Notes: generated by a model not told the origin, from the letters alone. Counted from the stretch's first letter, positions 1 through 8,530 are shown. The stretch: DNA of 20,984 nt from Bacillota bacterium (GCA_023422005.1 JAEZSC010000081.1:1-20984); one strand, 5' to 3'. Translations and numbers: made by a program.

Positions 1-167
1 TCATGTGGGGCTTCGCCCCACGCCCCACATACGGAAGCATCTTTCGGGCTAAGCACATGCAGTACGCATCTATGCCAAGTAATGGGGCCGAAGGTTTCCA
101 AAGGGCGATCGGAAAGCCCTTTGGTCGTGCCAAAAGGCGCGAAATCCTTTCCCCTAGGCAAATAACT
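1..167. other. Intergenic tract downstream of dnaJ, hairpin-rich
   Basis: No gene is supported here. The first 30 bases contain a GC hairpin (GTGGGGC at 5-11, loop TTC, GCCCCAC at 15-21), followed by another partial copy of the right arm at 22-30. A palindrome lies at 98-124. On the minus strand these lie 3' of dnaJ and could help end its transcript, but there is no clear U-tract. An open frame running through this tract on plus is the antisense shadow of dnaJ. Confidence 0.5.
98..124 (-). repeat. 27-base palindromic repeat, inverted copy A
   Basis: CCAAAGGG (98-105) and CCCTTTGG (117-124) form an 8-bp stem around an 11-base loop. Read on minus, the 27 bases match 7140-7166 on plus at 26 of 27 positions. 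The similarity continues on one side through an ACCTTCGGC block (about 88-96 here, 7168-7176 there). It is therefore a dispersed element and not a chance terminator. Its place just downstream of dnaJ may let it act as a transcript end. Confidence 0.65.
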
Positions 168-1298
168 TTAGAACATCTCCTTGAGCTTATCCATAAAGCT
201 CTTCTTATCCTTGTATTGCTTGCCCTGCACGGTTGCCTCGAAGGCCCGCAGCAGCTCCTTCTGCTTGTTGTCCAGCTTCTGGGGTACCTCCAGTTTTACC
301 TTGACGAACAAGTCTCCCTTGCCCCGGGCGCCCTGCAGGCGTGTGATGCCCCGGCCCTCCAGGCGGAAGGTCGTGTCCGGCTGCGTGCCCTCGGGGATGG
401 AGAATGTGACCGGGCCTTCCAGCGTAGGCACTTCCAGCTTGTCTCCCAGTGCCGCCTGGGCAAAGCTGATGGGCATCTCAAAGCGCAGATCGTACCCCTC
501 ACGGCGGAACAGCTTGTGCGGGCGCACGTTGATGTGCACATAAAGGTCTCCGTTGGGACCACCCTTTGTGCCGGGTTCGCCCTCACCGCGCAGGTTGATG
601 CGCTGGTCGCTGTCGATGCCGGCAGGCACCTTCACCTTGATCGTGCGGCGGCGGCGCACATGGCCTTGGCCGCGGCATTCCTCGCAGGGGTGCTCGTTGA
701 TGGCTCCTTCGCCACCGCATGTGGGGCAAGGCCGAGAGGTGTTCATGGTACCCAGCGGCGTGCGCACGGAGCTGGATACCTGGCCACGGCCGTTACAGGT
801 GGAGCATGTTTTCTTGGTTGTGCCGGCCTTGGCGCCGGTGCCGCTGCAGGGTTCGCACTTGTCCTCGCGCATGAAGGTGATCTCCTTCTCGACGCCAAAA
901 GCGGCCTCCTCAAAGGAGATGCTCAGATCATAGCGCAGGTTGTTGCCCTGCTGGGGGCCGTTGTTGCGGCGGCCGCCGCCAAAGATGCCGCCGGTGAACA
1001 TGTCGAAGATGTCGCCGATATCACCCATATCTCCAAAACCGCCGCCATAACCACCGCCACCAAAGCCCGCCTGAGGGCCTGCATGGCCGAACTGGTCATA
1101 CTGAGCGCGCTTGTCGGCGTCGGAGAGCACCTCATAGGCCTCATTGACCTCCTTGAATTTGGCCTCGGAGGTCTTGTCGCCGTCGTTCATGTCCGGGTGA
1201 TATTGCTTGGCCAGCTTGCGGAACGCCCGCTTTATGTCATCGGCGCCGGCGTCCTTGCCTACGCCCAGCACCTCGTAGTAATCTCTCTTCTCCGCCAT
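168..1298 (-). CDS. dnaJ: Chaperone protein DnaJ (Hsp40)
   Basis: DnaJ is the cytosolic Hsp40 co-chaperone. It binds unfolded clients and stimulates DnaK ATP hydrolysis. The 376-residue product has the full class I layout: an N-terminal J domain with HPD at 34-36, a Gly/Phe-rich linker (about 70-115), four CxxCxGxG zinc motifs (starting near 148, 165, 191 and 205) and the C-terminal substrate-binding barrels ending in a FMDKLKEMF tail. I start at the Met of MAEKRDYYEVLG because it follows an AGGAAG ribosome site and matches the usual family length; the frame stays open 18 codons upstream but no DnaJ begins that way. It is separated from dnaK by about 300 bases holding a hairpin and a structured element, so it may be partly uncoupled from the hrcA-grpE-dnaK transcript. 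Confidence 0.97.
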   Translation of the reverse strand: MAEKRDYYEVLGVGKDAGADDIKRAFRKLAKQYHPDMNDGDKTSEAKFKEVNEAYEVLSDADKRAQYDQFGHAGPQAGFGGGGYGGGFGDMGDIGDIFDMFTGGIFGGGRRNNGPQQGNNLRYDLSISFEEAAFGVEKEITFMREDKCEPCSGTGAKAGTTKKTCSTCNGRGQVSSSVRTPLGTMNTSRPCPTCGGEGAINEHPCEECRGQGHVRRRRTIKVKVPAGIDSDQRINLRGEGEPGTKGGPNGDLYVHINVRPHKLFRREGYDLRFEMPISFAQAALGDKLEVPTLEGPVTFSIPEGTQPDTTFRLEGRGITRLQGARGKGDLFVKVKLEVPQKLDNKQKELLRAFEATVQGKQYKDKKSFMDKLKEMF

Positions 1299-1393
1299 CG
1301 GTCTTCCTGTATCCTCCCTGCCCCATCCGTGCTCTTTCACAGCAAAAACCACCGTAGGGGTTGCTCCTGTGCTTTTCGAAGCGCTCCAACGTT

Positions 1394-1540
1394 GGTCCTG
1401 CCACGCGCCATGCGACGCGCCTATATATTCTATTTTATGACGGCCCGGCGCGCAAGGCCCTTTCGCCTGCGGGTGGGCTTTGTAGCGACTTTGTGCCCGT
1501 TTTCCGTTTCCTCCGCCGAATGAATCGGCGTTCGGCTTCT
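1394..1540 (-). repeat. Structured intergenic element, copy 3
   Basis: Read on minus, this stretch repeats the anchors of the elements at 7253-7434 and 8338-8516 in the same order and spacing. They are GCCGA (1532-1536), a hairpin CGCCGA-TTCAT-TCGGCG (1514-1530), a CCCGCAGGCG block (1464-1473) starting 61 bases after GCCGA, then a GC-rich near-palindrome and a GTGGCA block (about 1400-1420). The first stem differs in sequence from both other copies yet is fully paired, and the TTCAT loop is kept. It lies between dnaK and dnaJ, in the same orientation as those genes. Confidence 0.5.
1427..1455 (-). promoter_or_regulatory. Possible dnaJ promoter
   Basis: On minus, TTGCGC (1450-1455) and TAGAAT (1427-1432) are 17 bases apart. 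The -10 is a 5/6 match but the -35 only 3/6. It would give dnaJ its own transcript start about 120 bases upstream, inside structured-element copy 3. Weak evidence. Confidence 0.25.
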
Positions 1541-1567
1541 TGCACTACCGGTTGACTACCAGTTGGA

Positions 1568-1592
1568 CCCGGCGCGCATGATGCACGCCGGG
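1568..1592 (-). terminator. Hairpin after dnaK
   Basis: CCCGGCG (1568-1574) pairs with CGCCGGG (1586-1592), and GCA/TGC extend the stem inside one mismatch around a TGA loop. It starts 9 bases past the dnaK stop. No U-tract follows on minus, so it may attenuate or protect a 3' end and not act as a strong intrinsic terminator. Confidence 0.5.
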
Positions 1593-1601
1593 CCTCTTGA
1601 T

Positions 1602-3431
<1,830 letters not shown>

Positions 3432-3489
3432 TGTATTTCCCTCCTGATATTTGCTACTTTGAAAAGGTATTCTCGTTCTTACCGAGCGA

Positions 3490-4107
3490 TCACTGGGAGA
3501 CCTTGACCATGCTGTGACGCAGGATCTTGCTGCCCACGCGGTAGCCCTTCAGCAACACGGCTGTCACGATGCCGCTCTCCACACCCGGCGCTTCCTCCTG
3601 CATCATGGCGTTGTGCAGGTTGGGGTCAAAGGCCTGCCCCTCAGCGGGGATCTCCTCCACACCGACGGCGCCCAGTACGCCGGAAATCTGGCGCAGCACC
3701 ATTTGCACGCCGTCTCGCAGCGCTTCGGCGGAGCCTGTGGCCGCCGCGGCCCGCTCCAGGTTGTCAAACACCGGCAGCATCTTCACGAGCATGTCGTGGG
3801 AGCCGGCGTCATAGGCGTCCTGGCGGATGTTTTGGTTGCGGCGGCGAAAGTTGTCAAAATCCGCCTGCACCCTCTGCGCCAGATTCAAGTATTCGTCGCG
3901 TTCGCGGCAAGCCTTGTCTGAGGCGGCGATCAGCGCCTGGATTTCTTCGGCAAAAGCCTTCTCCTCGGCCGCGGCAGAGGATTCGTTGGCCTGGCCCTCA
4001 GGCTGCGACTGCACGTTGGCCTCATCAGCGTTGGGGGCGGCGGAGCCGTCCTGCGTCTTGGTCACGGGGTCTTCCATCGTCTCGGTCCTGTTCTTCTTTT
4101 TTATCAT
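3490..4107 (-). CDS. grpE: Nucleotide exchange factor GrpE
   Basis: GrpE releases ADP from DnaK and works as a dimer. The 205-residue product has the expected order: an acidic, low-complexity N-terminal tail (about 1-50), a long coiled-coil dimer helix containing RDEYLNLAQRVQADFDNFRRR, and a compact C-terminal beta domain ending in GYRVGSKILRHSMVKVSQ. I start at MIKKKNRTE because its ATG overlaps the hrcA stop as ATGA and follows a GGAAAGGG purine run; a later Met (METMEDP, nine residues on) is possible. The open frame extends upstream into hrcA, but that part is out-of-frame hrcA sequence. Translational coupling to hrcA is likely. Confidence 0.96.
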   Translation of the reverse strand: MIKKKNRTETMEDPVTKTQDGSAAPNADEANVQSQPEGQANESSAAAEEKAFAEEIQALIAASDKACRERDEYLNLAQRVQADFDNFRRRNQNIRQDAYDAGSHDMLVKMLPVFDNLERAAAATGSAEALRDGVQMVLRQISGVLGAVGVEEIPAEGQAFDPNLHNAMMQEEAPGVESGIVTAVLLKGYRVGSKILRHSMVKVSQ

Positions 4108-5168
4108 GATCCATCCCTTTCCTGATTCTGGGGCGGGCTTTCCAACATGCCGGACATGACCTCGCCCAGCGCCCTGCTGATGAAATTGAGCAACCGCACC
4201 ACGCGGCTGTAGTCCATGCGGGTAGGGCCTATGACGCCCAGAGAGCCGAGCGGCCTGTCGCCCAGCTTGTAGGTGGCTGTAACGACGCTCATGTCCTTGA
4301 GCTCGCTCATTTCGTTCTCGCGGCCTATGGTCACGGTAAATTCCCAACGCGTGGAGCGGGCCATCATTTCCTGCAGCTTGTCGCGGGTGGACAAGGCCAT
4401 CAGGAAGCTCTGGGCGCGCTCGACGTCGTTGCGATATTCCGGGTGGTGGAAGATGTTATAGGCGCCGTCCAACACGACATCGTTGGAGCTGGACTCGGTG
4501 CTGCGGCTTAAAGTGTCGGCCAGCAGCTCGAAGAACTGCCTGTGCTCGGCCAAATCGGCGCAGATCTCGTCGATGGAAGCCAGGTTGATCTCCGTGAGGC
4601 TTTTGCCCTCCAGCCGCCGGGTCAGCGCCTCGGAGAAGCCGTGCAGATCTTCGCTGGACATGTTCTCCGGCACGCGGATGATCGTGTCCTTAACCACGGC
4701 GGCGTCGGTCACCAGCACGACCAGCGCCGTTCCCCGGCTCACCGGCACCAGTTGCAGGCGCTTGACCGTGGTCTTGGCCAGCTGCGGCGCCAGCACCAGC
4801 GATGTGTAATCGGTCAAATCGCTCAAGACCCGTGCGGTACCCTTGACGACCTGCTCCATCTCTTCCATGCGGCCATTGAAATAGCGCTTGATGGCCTTGG
4901 ACTCATCCTGAGACAGCTCGCCCACGCGCAGCAGGCGGTCTACATAGATACGATAAGCCAAGTCCGACGGAATGCGCCCGGCGGAGGTATAGGGCTGCTC
5001 CAGCAGGCCCAGCTCCTCCAGATCGCTCATCTCGTTGCGGATCGTCGCCGAGGAGAATTCGGACACATACTTCTTGGAAATGGTGCGCGAGCCCACAGGA
5101 ACAGCCGTGGCGATGTAATCGTCAATGATGGCTTGCAATATACGCATTTTCCTTGGGCTGAGCTCCAT
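4104..5168 (-). CDS. hrcA: Heat-inducible transcription repressor HrcA
   Basis: HrcA represses class I heat-shock genes by binding CIRCE operators, and in the characterised systems its activity depends on GroE. The 354-residue protein has the N-terminal winged helix (PRKMRILQAIIDDYIATAVPVG... SSATIRNEMSDLEELGLL), the AGRIPSDLAYRIYVD segment typical of the family, and the C-terminal domain ending with ...GPTRMDYSRVVRLLNFIS. The start chosen is the ATG at 5168, which lies 6 bases after an AAGGTG site. A GTG three codons upstream is in frame but has no site. It is first in the operon, 14 bases past a perfect CIRCE, so it should repress itself together with grpE and dnaK. Confidence 0.97.
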   Translation of the reverse strand: MELSPRKMRILQAIIDDYIATAVPVGSRTISKKYVSEFSSATIRNEMSDLEELGLLEQPYTSAGRIPSDLAYRIYVDRLLRVGELSQDESKAIKRYFNGRMEEMEQVVKGTARVLSDLTDYTSLVLAPQLAKTTVKRLQLVPVSRGTALVVLVTDAAVVKDTIIRVPENMSSEDLHGFSEALTRRLEGKSLTEINLASIDEICADLAEHRQFFELLADTLSRSTESSSNDVVLDGAYNIFHHPEYRNDVERAQSFLMALSTRDKLQEMMARSTRWEFTVTIGRENEMSELKDMSVVTATYKLGDRPLGSLGVIGPTRMDYSRVVRLLNFISRALGEVMSGMLESPPQNQERDGS

Positions 5169-5181
5169 TATTTCCACCTTG

Positions 5182-5208
5182 TTAGCACTCTCGTCCGGTG
5201 AGTGCTAA
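5182..5208. promoter_or_regulatory. CIRCE operator (HrcA binding site)
   Basis: TTAGCACTC (5182-5190), nine spacer bases, then GAGTGCTAA (5200-5208): a perfect match to the canonical CIRCE inverted repeat. It lies between the hrcA promoter and its start codon, so bound HrcA would block the operon. Only this one copy was seen in the window. Confidence 0.98.
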
Positions 5209-5218
5209 GCACGGTATT

Positions 5219-5247
5219 AGAATACCGCCGAGCCCTCCTTTTGTCAA
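5219..5247 (-). promoter_or_regulatory. hrcA-grpE-dnaK operon promoter
   Basis: On minus, TTGACA (5242-5247, perfect) and TATTCT (5219-5224, 4/6) are exactly 17 bases apart. The predicted transcript start falls at the edge of CIRCE, the standard arrangement for class I heat-shock operons using the housekeeping sigma factor. Confidence 0.85.
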
Positions 5248-5389
5248 TGGCTTCGGACGAGGTTTACCAATTGTTCATAAACAAAACGCATTCATCCCAC
5301 AGCATTCATACGGCTTTAGGTTTTCTTAATATTATCGATACAAGGCGTTAATATTCCAGTGCTTAAATGAAGGCGAGAGGGGTGATACC

Positions 5390-5812
5390 ATGATCAACAA
5401 ACTGTACTATCACAGCAAGAATGGCAATACGGCCAAGCTGGCCGAGGCCATGGCCCGGGGCGCGGCCACTACGCCTGTGAAGATCGGCGAAGGTGCGGCC
5501 GACGTGCGCGCGGACCTGCTGTTCATAGGCGACGGCAACTATGGCGGCAAGGTTGATCCGGCCACCGAGCGCTTCATCGCCGGGCTGGACCCGGCAAAGA
5601 TCAAGCGCGCGGTCGTCTTCGGCACCTATGCTTTCAATAAGAAGAGCGTGCTGCAGCTGCGGGAGCTGCTCAAAGCCCGGGGCATCACCGTAGAAGATCA
5701 ATATTTTGCCAGCAAGGGTAAGTTCGCGATTTTCAACGGCAAGCACCCCAGCGACCGGGACCTTTCCGATGCGGTGCTGTTCGTGGATCGCATCGTAAAA
5801 AAGTATAAGTAA
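5390..5812 (+). CDS. Flavodoxin-like protein
   Basis: A 140-residue protein with the flavodoxin fold. The N-terminal strand and phosphate loop read YHSKNGNTAKLAEAMA (7-22), close to the T/SxTGNT FMN-binding loop. The middle strand LLFIGDGNYGGKVD and the later strand RAVVFGTYAF fit the other FMN-contacting loops. It is a single domain with no iron-sulfur or signal segment, so a soluble electron carrier or small FMN enzyme in the cytosol is likely. The ATG at 5390 follows a GAGAGGGGTG site. It is divergent from hrcA, with 180 bases between. Redox partner unknown. Confidence 0.8.
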   Translation: MINKLYYHSKNGNTAKLAEAMARGAATTPVKIGEGAADVRADLLFIGDGNYGGKVDPATERFIAGLDPAKIKRAVVFGTYAFNKKSVLQLRELLKARGITVEDQYFASKGKFAIFNGKHPSDRDLSDAVLFVDRIVKKYK

Positions 5813-5908
5813 TCCATTACCGCCCAGCGTGACTCCCCTGCGAGCGGCTCCTAATCTGATTCTAAAACATGTGCCAGAGCTTTCCCTTCCCATAGGCAGC
5901 AAATAAAA

Positions 5909-5932
5909 GGGGCAGCGCCGAAGCGCTGCCCC
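5909..5932 (-). terminator. Rho-independent terminator of the 5944-6795 gene
   Basis: GGGGCAGCGC (5909-5918) pairs perfectly with GCGCTGCCCC (5923-5932) around a four-base loop. On minus it is followed by TTTTATTT, so it terminates the minus-strand gene whose stop is 11 bases upstream. On plus it lacks a T-tract. Confidence 0.9.
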
Positions 5933-5943
5933 ATGCTGTGCTG

Positions 5944-6795
5944 TTACTGTATGATGGAAGTCTTGTTGGGGCTGCTGCGGCCCTCGAGGTTGGGCATGCG
6001 CTTTTCAAAAGCAGCCAGTGAAATTTCGATGTCCTCGTAAGCCTCTTCCGGCGTCAGGCAGCCCACGGTGACCATGTCCTGCGGGCGCAGCGTGGCCCAG
6101 GAGAAGTTGAGACCCACAAAGGGCGACACACGGCCGGCGGCCATGGATTTGATCGTCATGACCGGCTTTTTGGCGTTCCAGATGACCTTGTTGATGTATT
6201 CAATCTCCACCTGCATCAGGAAGCCCATGCAGTTGTAGATTTGGATATACGTCTCCACATCGTAGTTGTTGAGGTCGCTGTACACGATGAGCTCGGGCAT
6301 GTGGGCGGAAAGGCCGGGAACCATGCCATAGTCGCGGATCATCTTCAGATAGTCCGGCAGACGGTCGATGGTCTGGGTGTTCTTGCACACCAGCTGCTCG
6401 GCGGAGCTGTGGTGCGGGAAGCAGAACACAGCGCCCTTGGCCTTGCAATCGGCGATGACGTCCTCGGCTTCCTTGCGGGCGGCGGCGTTGTCGTCCACAT
6501 TCAGTATGGGCGTATCGATGCGGATAAGGCCCTTGCCGGTGTTGTCCTCGGCCAGCTTCATGGCGTCCAGCAGCATGGGCTGTACGCTTAGCGGCCCCAT
6601 GATCGTGTCCACGCCATACTCCAGAAACGCTTCGATCATGCCGGCTGTGGCGTTCTTGGTGTTGTGCTTGTTCTTTATCAGCGTGTCGGCAGCGGCGCCG
6701 GTGTGGCTGTAGCCCAATATCCAGTTGGTGCCGATGATCATACGGGACAGGGAAACGCCGCCGACGGTCGTACGGGGAAACTGCGTCTGGCTCAT
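5944..6795 (-). CDS. Uncharacterised protein, possible aldo/keto-reductase-like barrel
   Basis: I do not recognise a named family with certainty. The 283-residue protein has no signal peptide or membrane segment. The N-terminus (FPRTTVGGVSLSRMIIGTNWILG) resembles the opening strand of aldo/keto-reductase barrels, and the end (MVTVGCLTPEEAYEDIEISLAAFEKR) resembles their closing helix, where G-x-x-x-PE-x-x-E/Y is common. Alternating strand and helix segments between, such as GVDTIMGPL, GLIRIDTPILN, GAVFCFPHHSS, PVMTIKSMAAGRV, also suggest a TIM barrel. The usual Tyr/Lys/His tetrad is not evident. Two adjacent ATGs occur; the second (6795) has the better spacing from AGGAGG. It is a single-gene unit with its own promoter and terminator. 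Confidence 0.6.
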   Translation of the reverse strand: MSQTQFPRTTVGGVSLSRMIIGTNWILGYSHTGAAADTLIKNKHNTKNATAGMIEAFLEYGVDTIMGPLSVQPMLLDAMKLAEDNTGKGLIRIDTPILNVDDNAAARKEAEDVIADCKAKGAVFCFPHHSSAEQLVCKNTQTIDRLPDYLKMIRDYGMVPGLSAHMPELIVYSDLNNYDVETYIQIYNCMGFLMQVEIEYINKVIWNAKKPVMTIKSMAAGRVSPFVGLNFSWATLRPQDMVTVGCLTPEEAYEDIEISLAAFEKRMPNLEGRSSPNKTSIIQ

Positions 6796-6825
6796 CATAA
6801 TCCTCCTGCAATGGATGTCGATATG

Positions 6826-6834
6826 ATTATATCA
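6826..6834 (-). promoter_or_regulatory. Extended -10 promoter of the 5944-6795 gene
   Basis: On minus, TGATATAAT gives a perfect TATAAT at 6826-6831 with the extended TG one base upstream. No good -35 lies at 16-18 bases, which is tolerated in extended -10 promoters. The start codon is about 30 bases downstream. Confidence 0.65.
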
Positions 6835-6849
6835 CATCGCAAGAACAAT

Positions 6850-7252
6850 CCCACTGCAAAGTGATTGAAACGTTACAAAAATTCGACTGTCTTGGTATAG
6901 ACACGAGAGGAGATTACGCTAAGCGTATAAAGCGCTTTCCGAACTGCTACAGAGATTTCGCGCCTGTTGGCGCGACCTGCGCATCGCCCCGCTGTGCTTC
7001 GCATAGCCTATGGCTTGCTGTCGCATCGGTAGAGCCGACGCTGTCGCAAGCCGGGGGTAATACCTCGCCGACATCCGGTCGGCGAGTGCGGCAAAGCCGC
7101 ACAAGACGACGCTGGGCTGAGGCGCATCCTGCGCCAGGGCCAAAGGGCTTTCCGGTCGCCCTTTGGTAACCTTCGGCACCAACTTACGAGAATGATCAAC
7201 CATTAACCTAATGCGTGGTGTGGTCAAGGCTATAGCCTGCTGAAATTGCTAG
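6850..7252. other. Gene-free tract with a run of hairpins
   Basis: No convincing gene is present; overlapping short frames on both strands lack ribosome sites and family resemblance. From 7064 four hairpins follow one another. CTCGCCGAC/GTCGGCGAG (7064-7086) and TGCGGC/GCCGCA (7087-7101) abut. GGCGCA/TGCGCC (7121-7135) and CCAAAGGG/CCCTTTGG (7140-7166) come next. A smaller GCGCC/GGCGC pair occurs near 6960. The tract leads directly into the structured element at 7253-7434. Confidence 0.5.
7140..7166 (+). repeat. 27-base palindromic repeat, copy B
   Basis: Stem CCAAAGGG (7140-7147) with CCCTTTGG (7159-7166). It matches the minus strand of 98-124 at 26 of 27 bases, and similarity carries on through ACCTTCGGC. 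The two copies are in opposite orientation about 7 kb apart and bracket the heat-shock genes. Confidence 0.65.
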
Positions 7253-7434
7253 CAAGGAACCGTACAGCCTGTTGCCGATGGCGGATTCACTCCGCCGAGG
7301 GAATCATTGCACGGATAGAATCGTTCACATGAAATCCGCCCGCAGGCGATATCCGGCACTGTAGACCCTAGAATGGGAGCATTGATAAGCGTAGGCCCGG
7401 CGACGATTATCGCCGGGCCGAATGCTGACCGAAA
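7253..7434 (+). repeat. Structured intergenic element, copy 1
   Basis: The anchors run in order: AAGGAAC, TTGCCGA (7272-7278), hairpin GGCGGA-TTCAC-TCCGCC (7280-7296), hairpin CGCC-CGCA-GGCG (7337-7348), a 10-bp hairpin GGCCCGGCGA/TCGCCGGGCC (7394-7419), then ACCGAA. The same anchors at nearly the same distances occur at 8338-8516. The first two hairpins recur on the minus strand at 1394-1540. It ends about 55 bases before the 3' end of hsp20 and is convergent with that gene. Confidence 0.55.
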
Positions 7435-7488
7435 TGCAAGTCTACCAAATCGCCCAGGCGCATCGCGCCGCAGGCGAAACGCGAAGCG

Positions 7489-7935
7489 TTAGCTGATGTC
7501 GATTTTCCGGACGCCCTTGATGGTCGCATCGGTCTTGGGCAGGTGCACGGACAGAATGCCGTTCTTGAACTCCGCGCGGATGCCCTCCTCGTTGACGCCG
7601 TCCAGATCGAAGGAACGGCTCACGGTGCCGGTGCGGCGCTCGCGGTAGACATAGCCATCGCGCTCCTCCTTGACCTCGCGATCATCGTTGGCGCTGATGG
7701 TCAGCACGCCGCGGTGCACTTCCAGGTTGATCTTGTCGCGCTCCACACCGGGCAACTCGGCCTCGATGATGTATTCGTTGCCCTTGTCCTTGAGATCGGC
7801 ACGGATGCCGGTCATCGTGGATGCGAACTCCCTGTCCAAAACCGTGAAGAACGGATCATGGAAGATGCTCCTGACCCAATCCACCGGCGCCAGGTCGCGG
7901 TTGCGGTTCCTACCGAATGGTACCAAACCAGACAT
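7489..7935 (-). CDS. hsp20: Small heat-shock protein Hsp20 (alpha-crystallin family)
   Basis: An ATP-independent holdase that keeps stress-damaged proteins soluble in the cytosol, usually as large oligomers. The 148-residue product has a short N-terminal arm (PFGRNRNRDLAPVDWVRSIFHDPFF), an alpha-crystallin domain from about 45 to 135 (YIIEAELPGVERDKINLEV... GTVSRSFDLDGVNEEGIRAEFKNGILSVHLPK) and the C-terminal IxI anchor as IDI in the last four residues. I use the ATG at 7935 because GGAGG sits 8 bases before it; a TTG two codons upstream is too close to that site. It has its own promoter carrying a CtsR operator, so heat induction is expected to go through CtsR and not HrcA. Confidence 0.96.
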   Translation of the reverse strand: MSGLVPFGRNRNRDLAPVDWVRSIFHDPFFTVLDREFASTMTGIRADLKDKGNEYIIEAELPGVERDKINLEVHRGVLTISANDDREVKEERDGYVYRERRTGTVSRSFDLDGVNEEGIRAEFKNGILSVHLPKTDATIKGVRKIDIS

Positions 7936-7989
7936 TTCCAAAACCTCCAGTCTGATGAAATAATTTGTTTTCCCTCTCGGGTCAGCTAT

Positions 7990-8018
7990 AGTATATTCAT
8001 TTGGTCAAAGAAGGTCAA
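7990..8018 (-). promoter_or_regulatory. hsp20 promoter
   Basis: On minus, TTGACC (8013-8018, 5/6) and TATACT (7990-7995, 5/6) have an exact 17-base spacer. The start codon is about 55 bases downstream of the -10. The -35 is embedded in the CtsR operator. Confidence 0.88.
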
Positions 8019-8019
8019 A
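8003..8019 (+). promoter_or_regulatory. CtsR operator upstream of hsp20
   Basis: GGTCAAA (8003-8009), GAA, GGTCAAA (8013-8019). This is a perfect match to the CtsR tandem heptad consensus RGTCAAA-NAN-RGTCAAA. It covers the -35 and part of the spacer, so bound CtsR would exclude RNA polymerase. No ctsR gene lies in the window. Confidence 0.95.
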
Positions 8020-8337
8020 GTCATTTATTCTCAAAGAAATCCTGTCTCTACGCATCGCGTTCGATTATCTCCCTCGTGCTCTCCCTAAGTCCGTTTCTCA
8101 CGATTTATCACGGATTTTTACCGATGATTCCACACTTGTCTTGCCCATAAGCAAGCACGGTCATGTCCATTTCCACCGCAATTCCCTATACTGGTCAAAA
8201 GATATGCGAGGCGATCACCGAGGGTGAAGGCCACAAAATGCTTAGCGAATCACTTTGCCCTATTATTCTAGCAGAGAACGCCAGCGTCTTAACAGGGAGA
8301 TTCCTCGCCTCGCTCGGAATGACAGTTCTGGGTTTGT
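8020..8337. other. Gene-free tract upstream of hsp20
   Basis: No supported gene. A 78-codon frame on plus (8163-8399) has no ribosome site and runs through a repeat and the structured element, so I do not call it. A 27-base interspersed repeat occupies 8297-8323. The remaining bases (8020-8290) are less GC-rich and show no recognisable RNA or protein. Confidence 0.4.
8297..8323 (+). repeat. Interspersed repeat of the 'ctcGCTCGGAATGAC' type
   Basis: The stretch GAGATTCCTCGC...GCTCGGAATGAC resembles a short repeat scattered through intergenic DNA of many unrelated bacterial genomes. It often shows up as spurious peptides such as CHSERSEES or SFRARRGIS; here the minus frame reads SFRARRGIS. Only one copy is in the window, so membership in that family rests on recall. 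Confidence 0.5.
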
Positions 8338-8516
8338 GCGAGGAACATATACCCCTTTGCCGACGGCCGGTTCATCCGGCCAAGGCAACGAATAGCTAGA
8401 AAGCATCGCGAGCAAAATTCGCCCGCAGGCGCTTTTCGTACTCTGCGCTATTGGCACAGGACGTATCGCTCAATGGCCGCCCGGCGACATGCGCGGCGGG
8501 TGGCAAACCGAAGGCT
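8338..8516 (+). repeat. Structured intergenic element, copy 2
   Basis: Colinear with copy 1. It has GAGGAAC, TTGCCGA (8357-8363), hairpin GGCCGG-TTCAT-CCGGCC (8365-8381), hairpin CGCC-CGCA-GGCG (8420-8431), a third GC hairpin (8476-8504, 8 bp with one G-U), then ACCGAA. Distances between anchors differ from copy 1 by at most two bases. The first stem differs from copy 1 at paired positions while pairing is kept. It is convergent with the SDR gene that ends at 8603. Confidence 0.55.
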
Positions 8517-8530
8517 GAGAACACAGCAAT

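Noticed and set aside
3..1523. 506-codon open frame on plus, antisense to dnaJ
   Set aside because: A shadow of the GC-rich dnaJ gene; no ribosome site or recognisable domain.
6861..7227. Overlapping short frames on both strands
   Set aside because: They run through the hairpin array, have no ribosome sites, and their peptides are arginine-rich without pattern.
8163..8399. 78-codon frame on plus
   Set aside because: No ribosome site, and it reads through the interspersed repeat and part of structured element copy 2.
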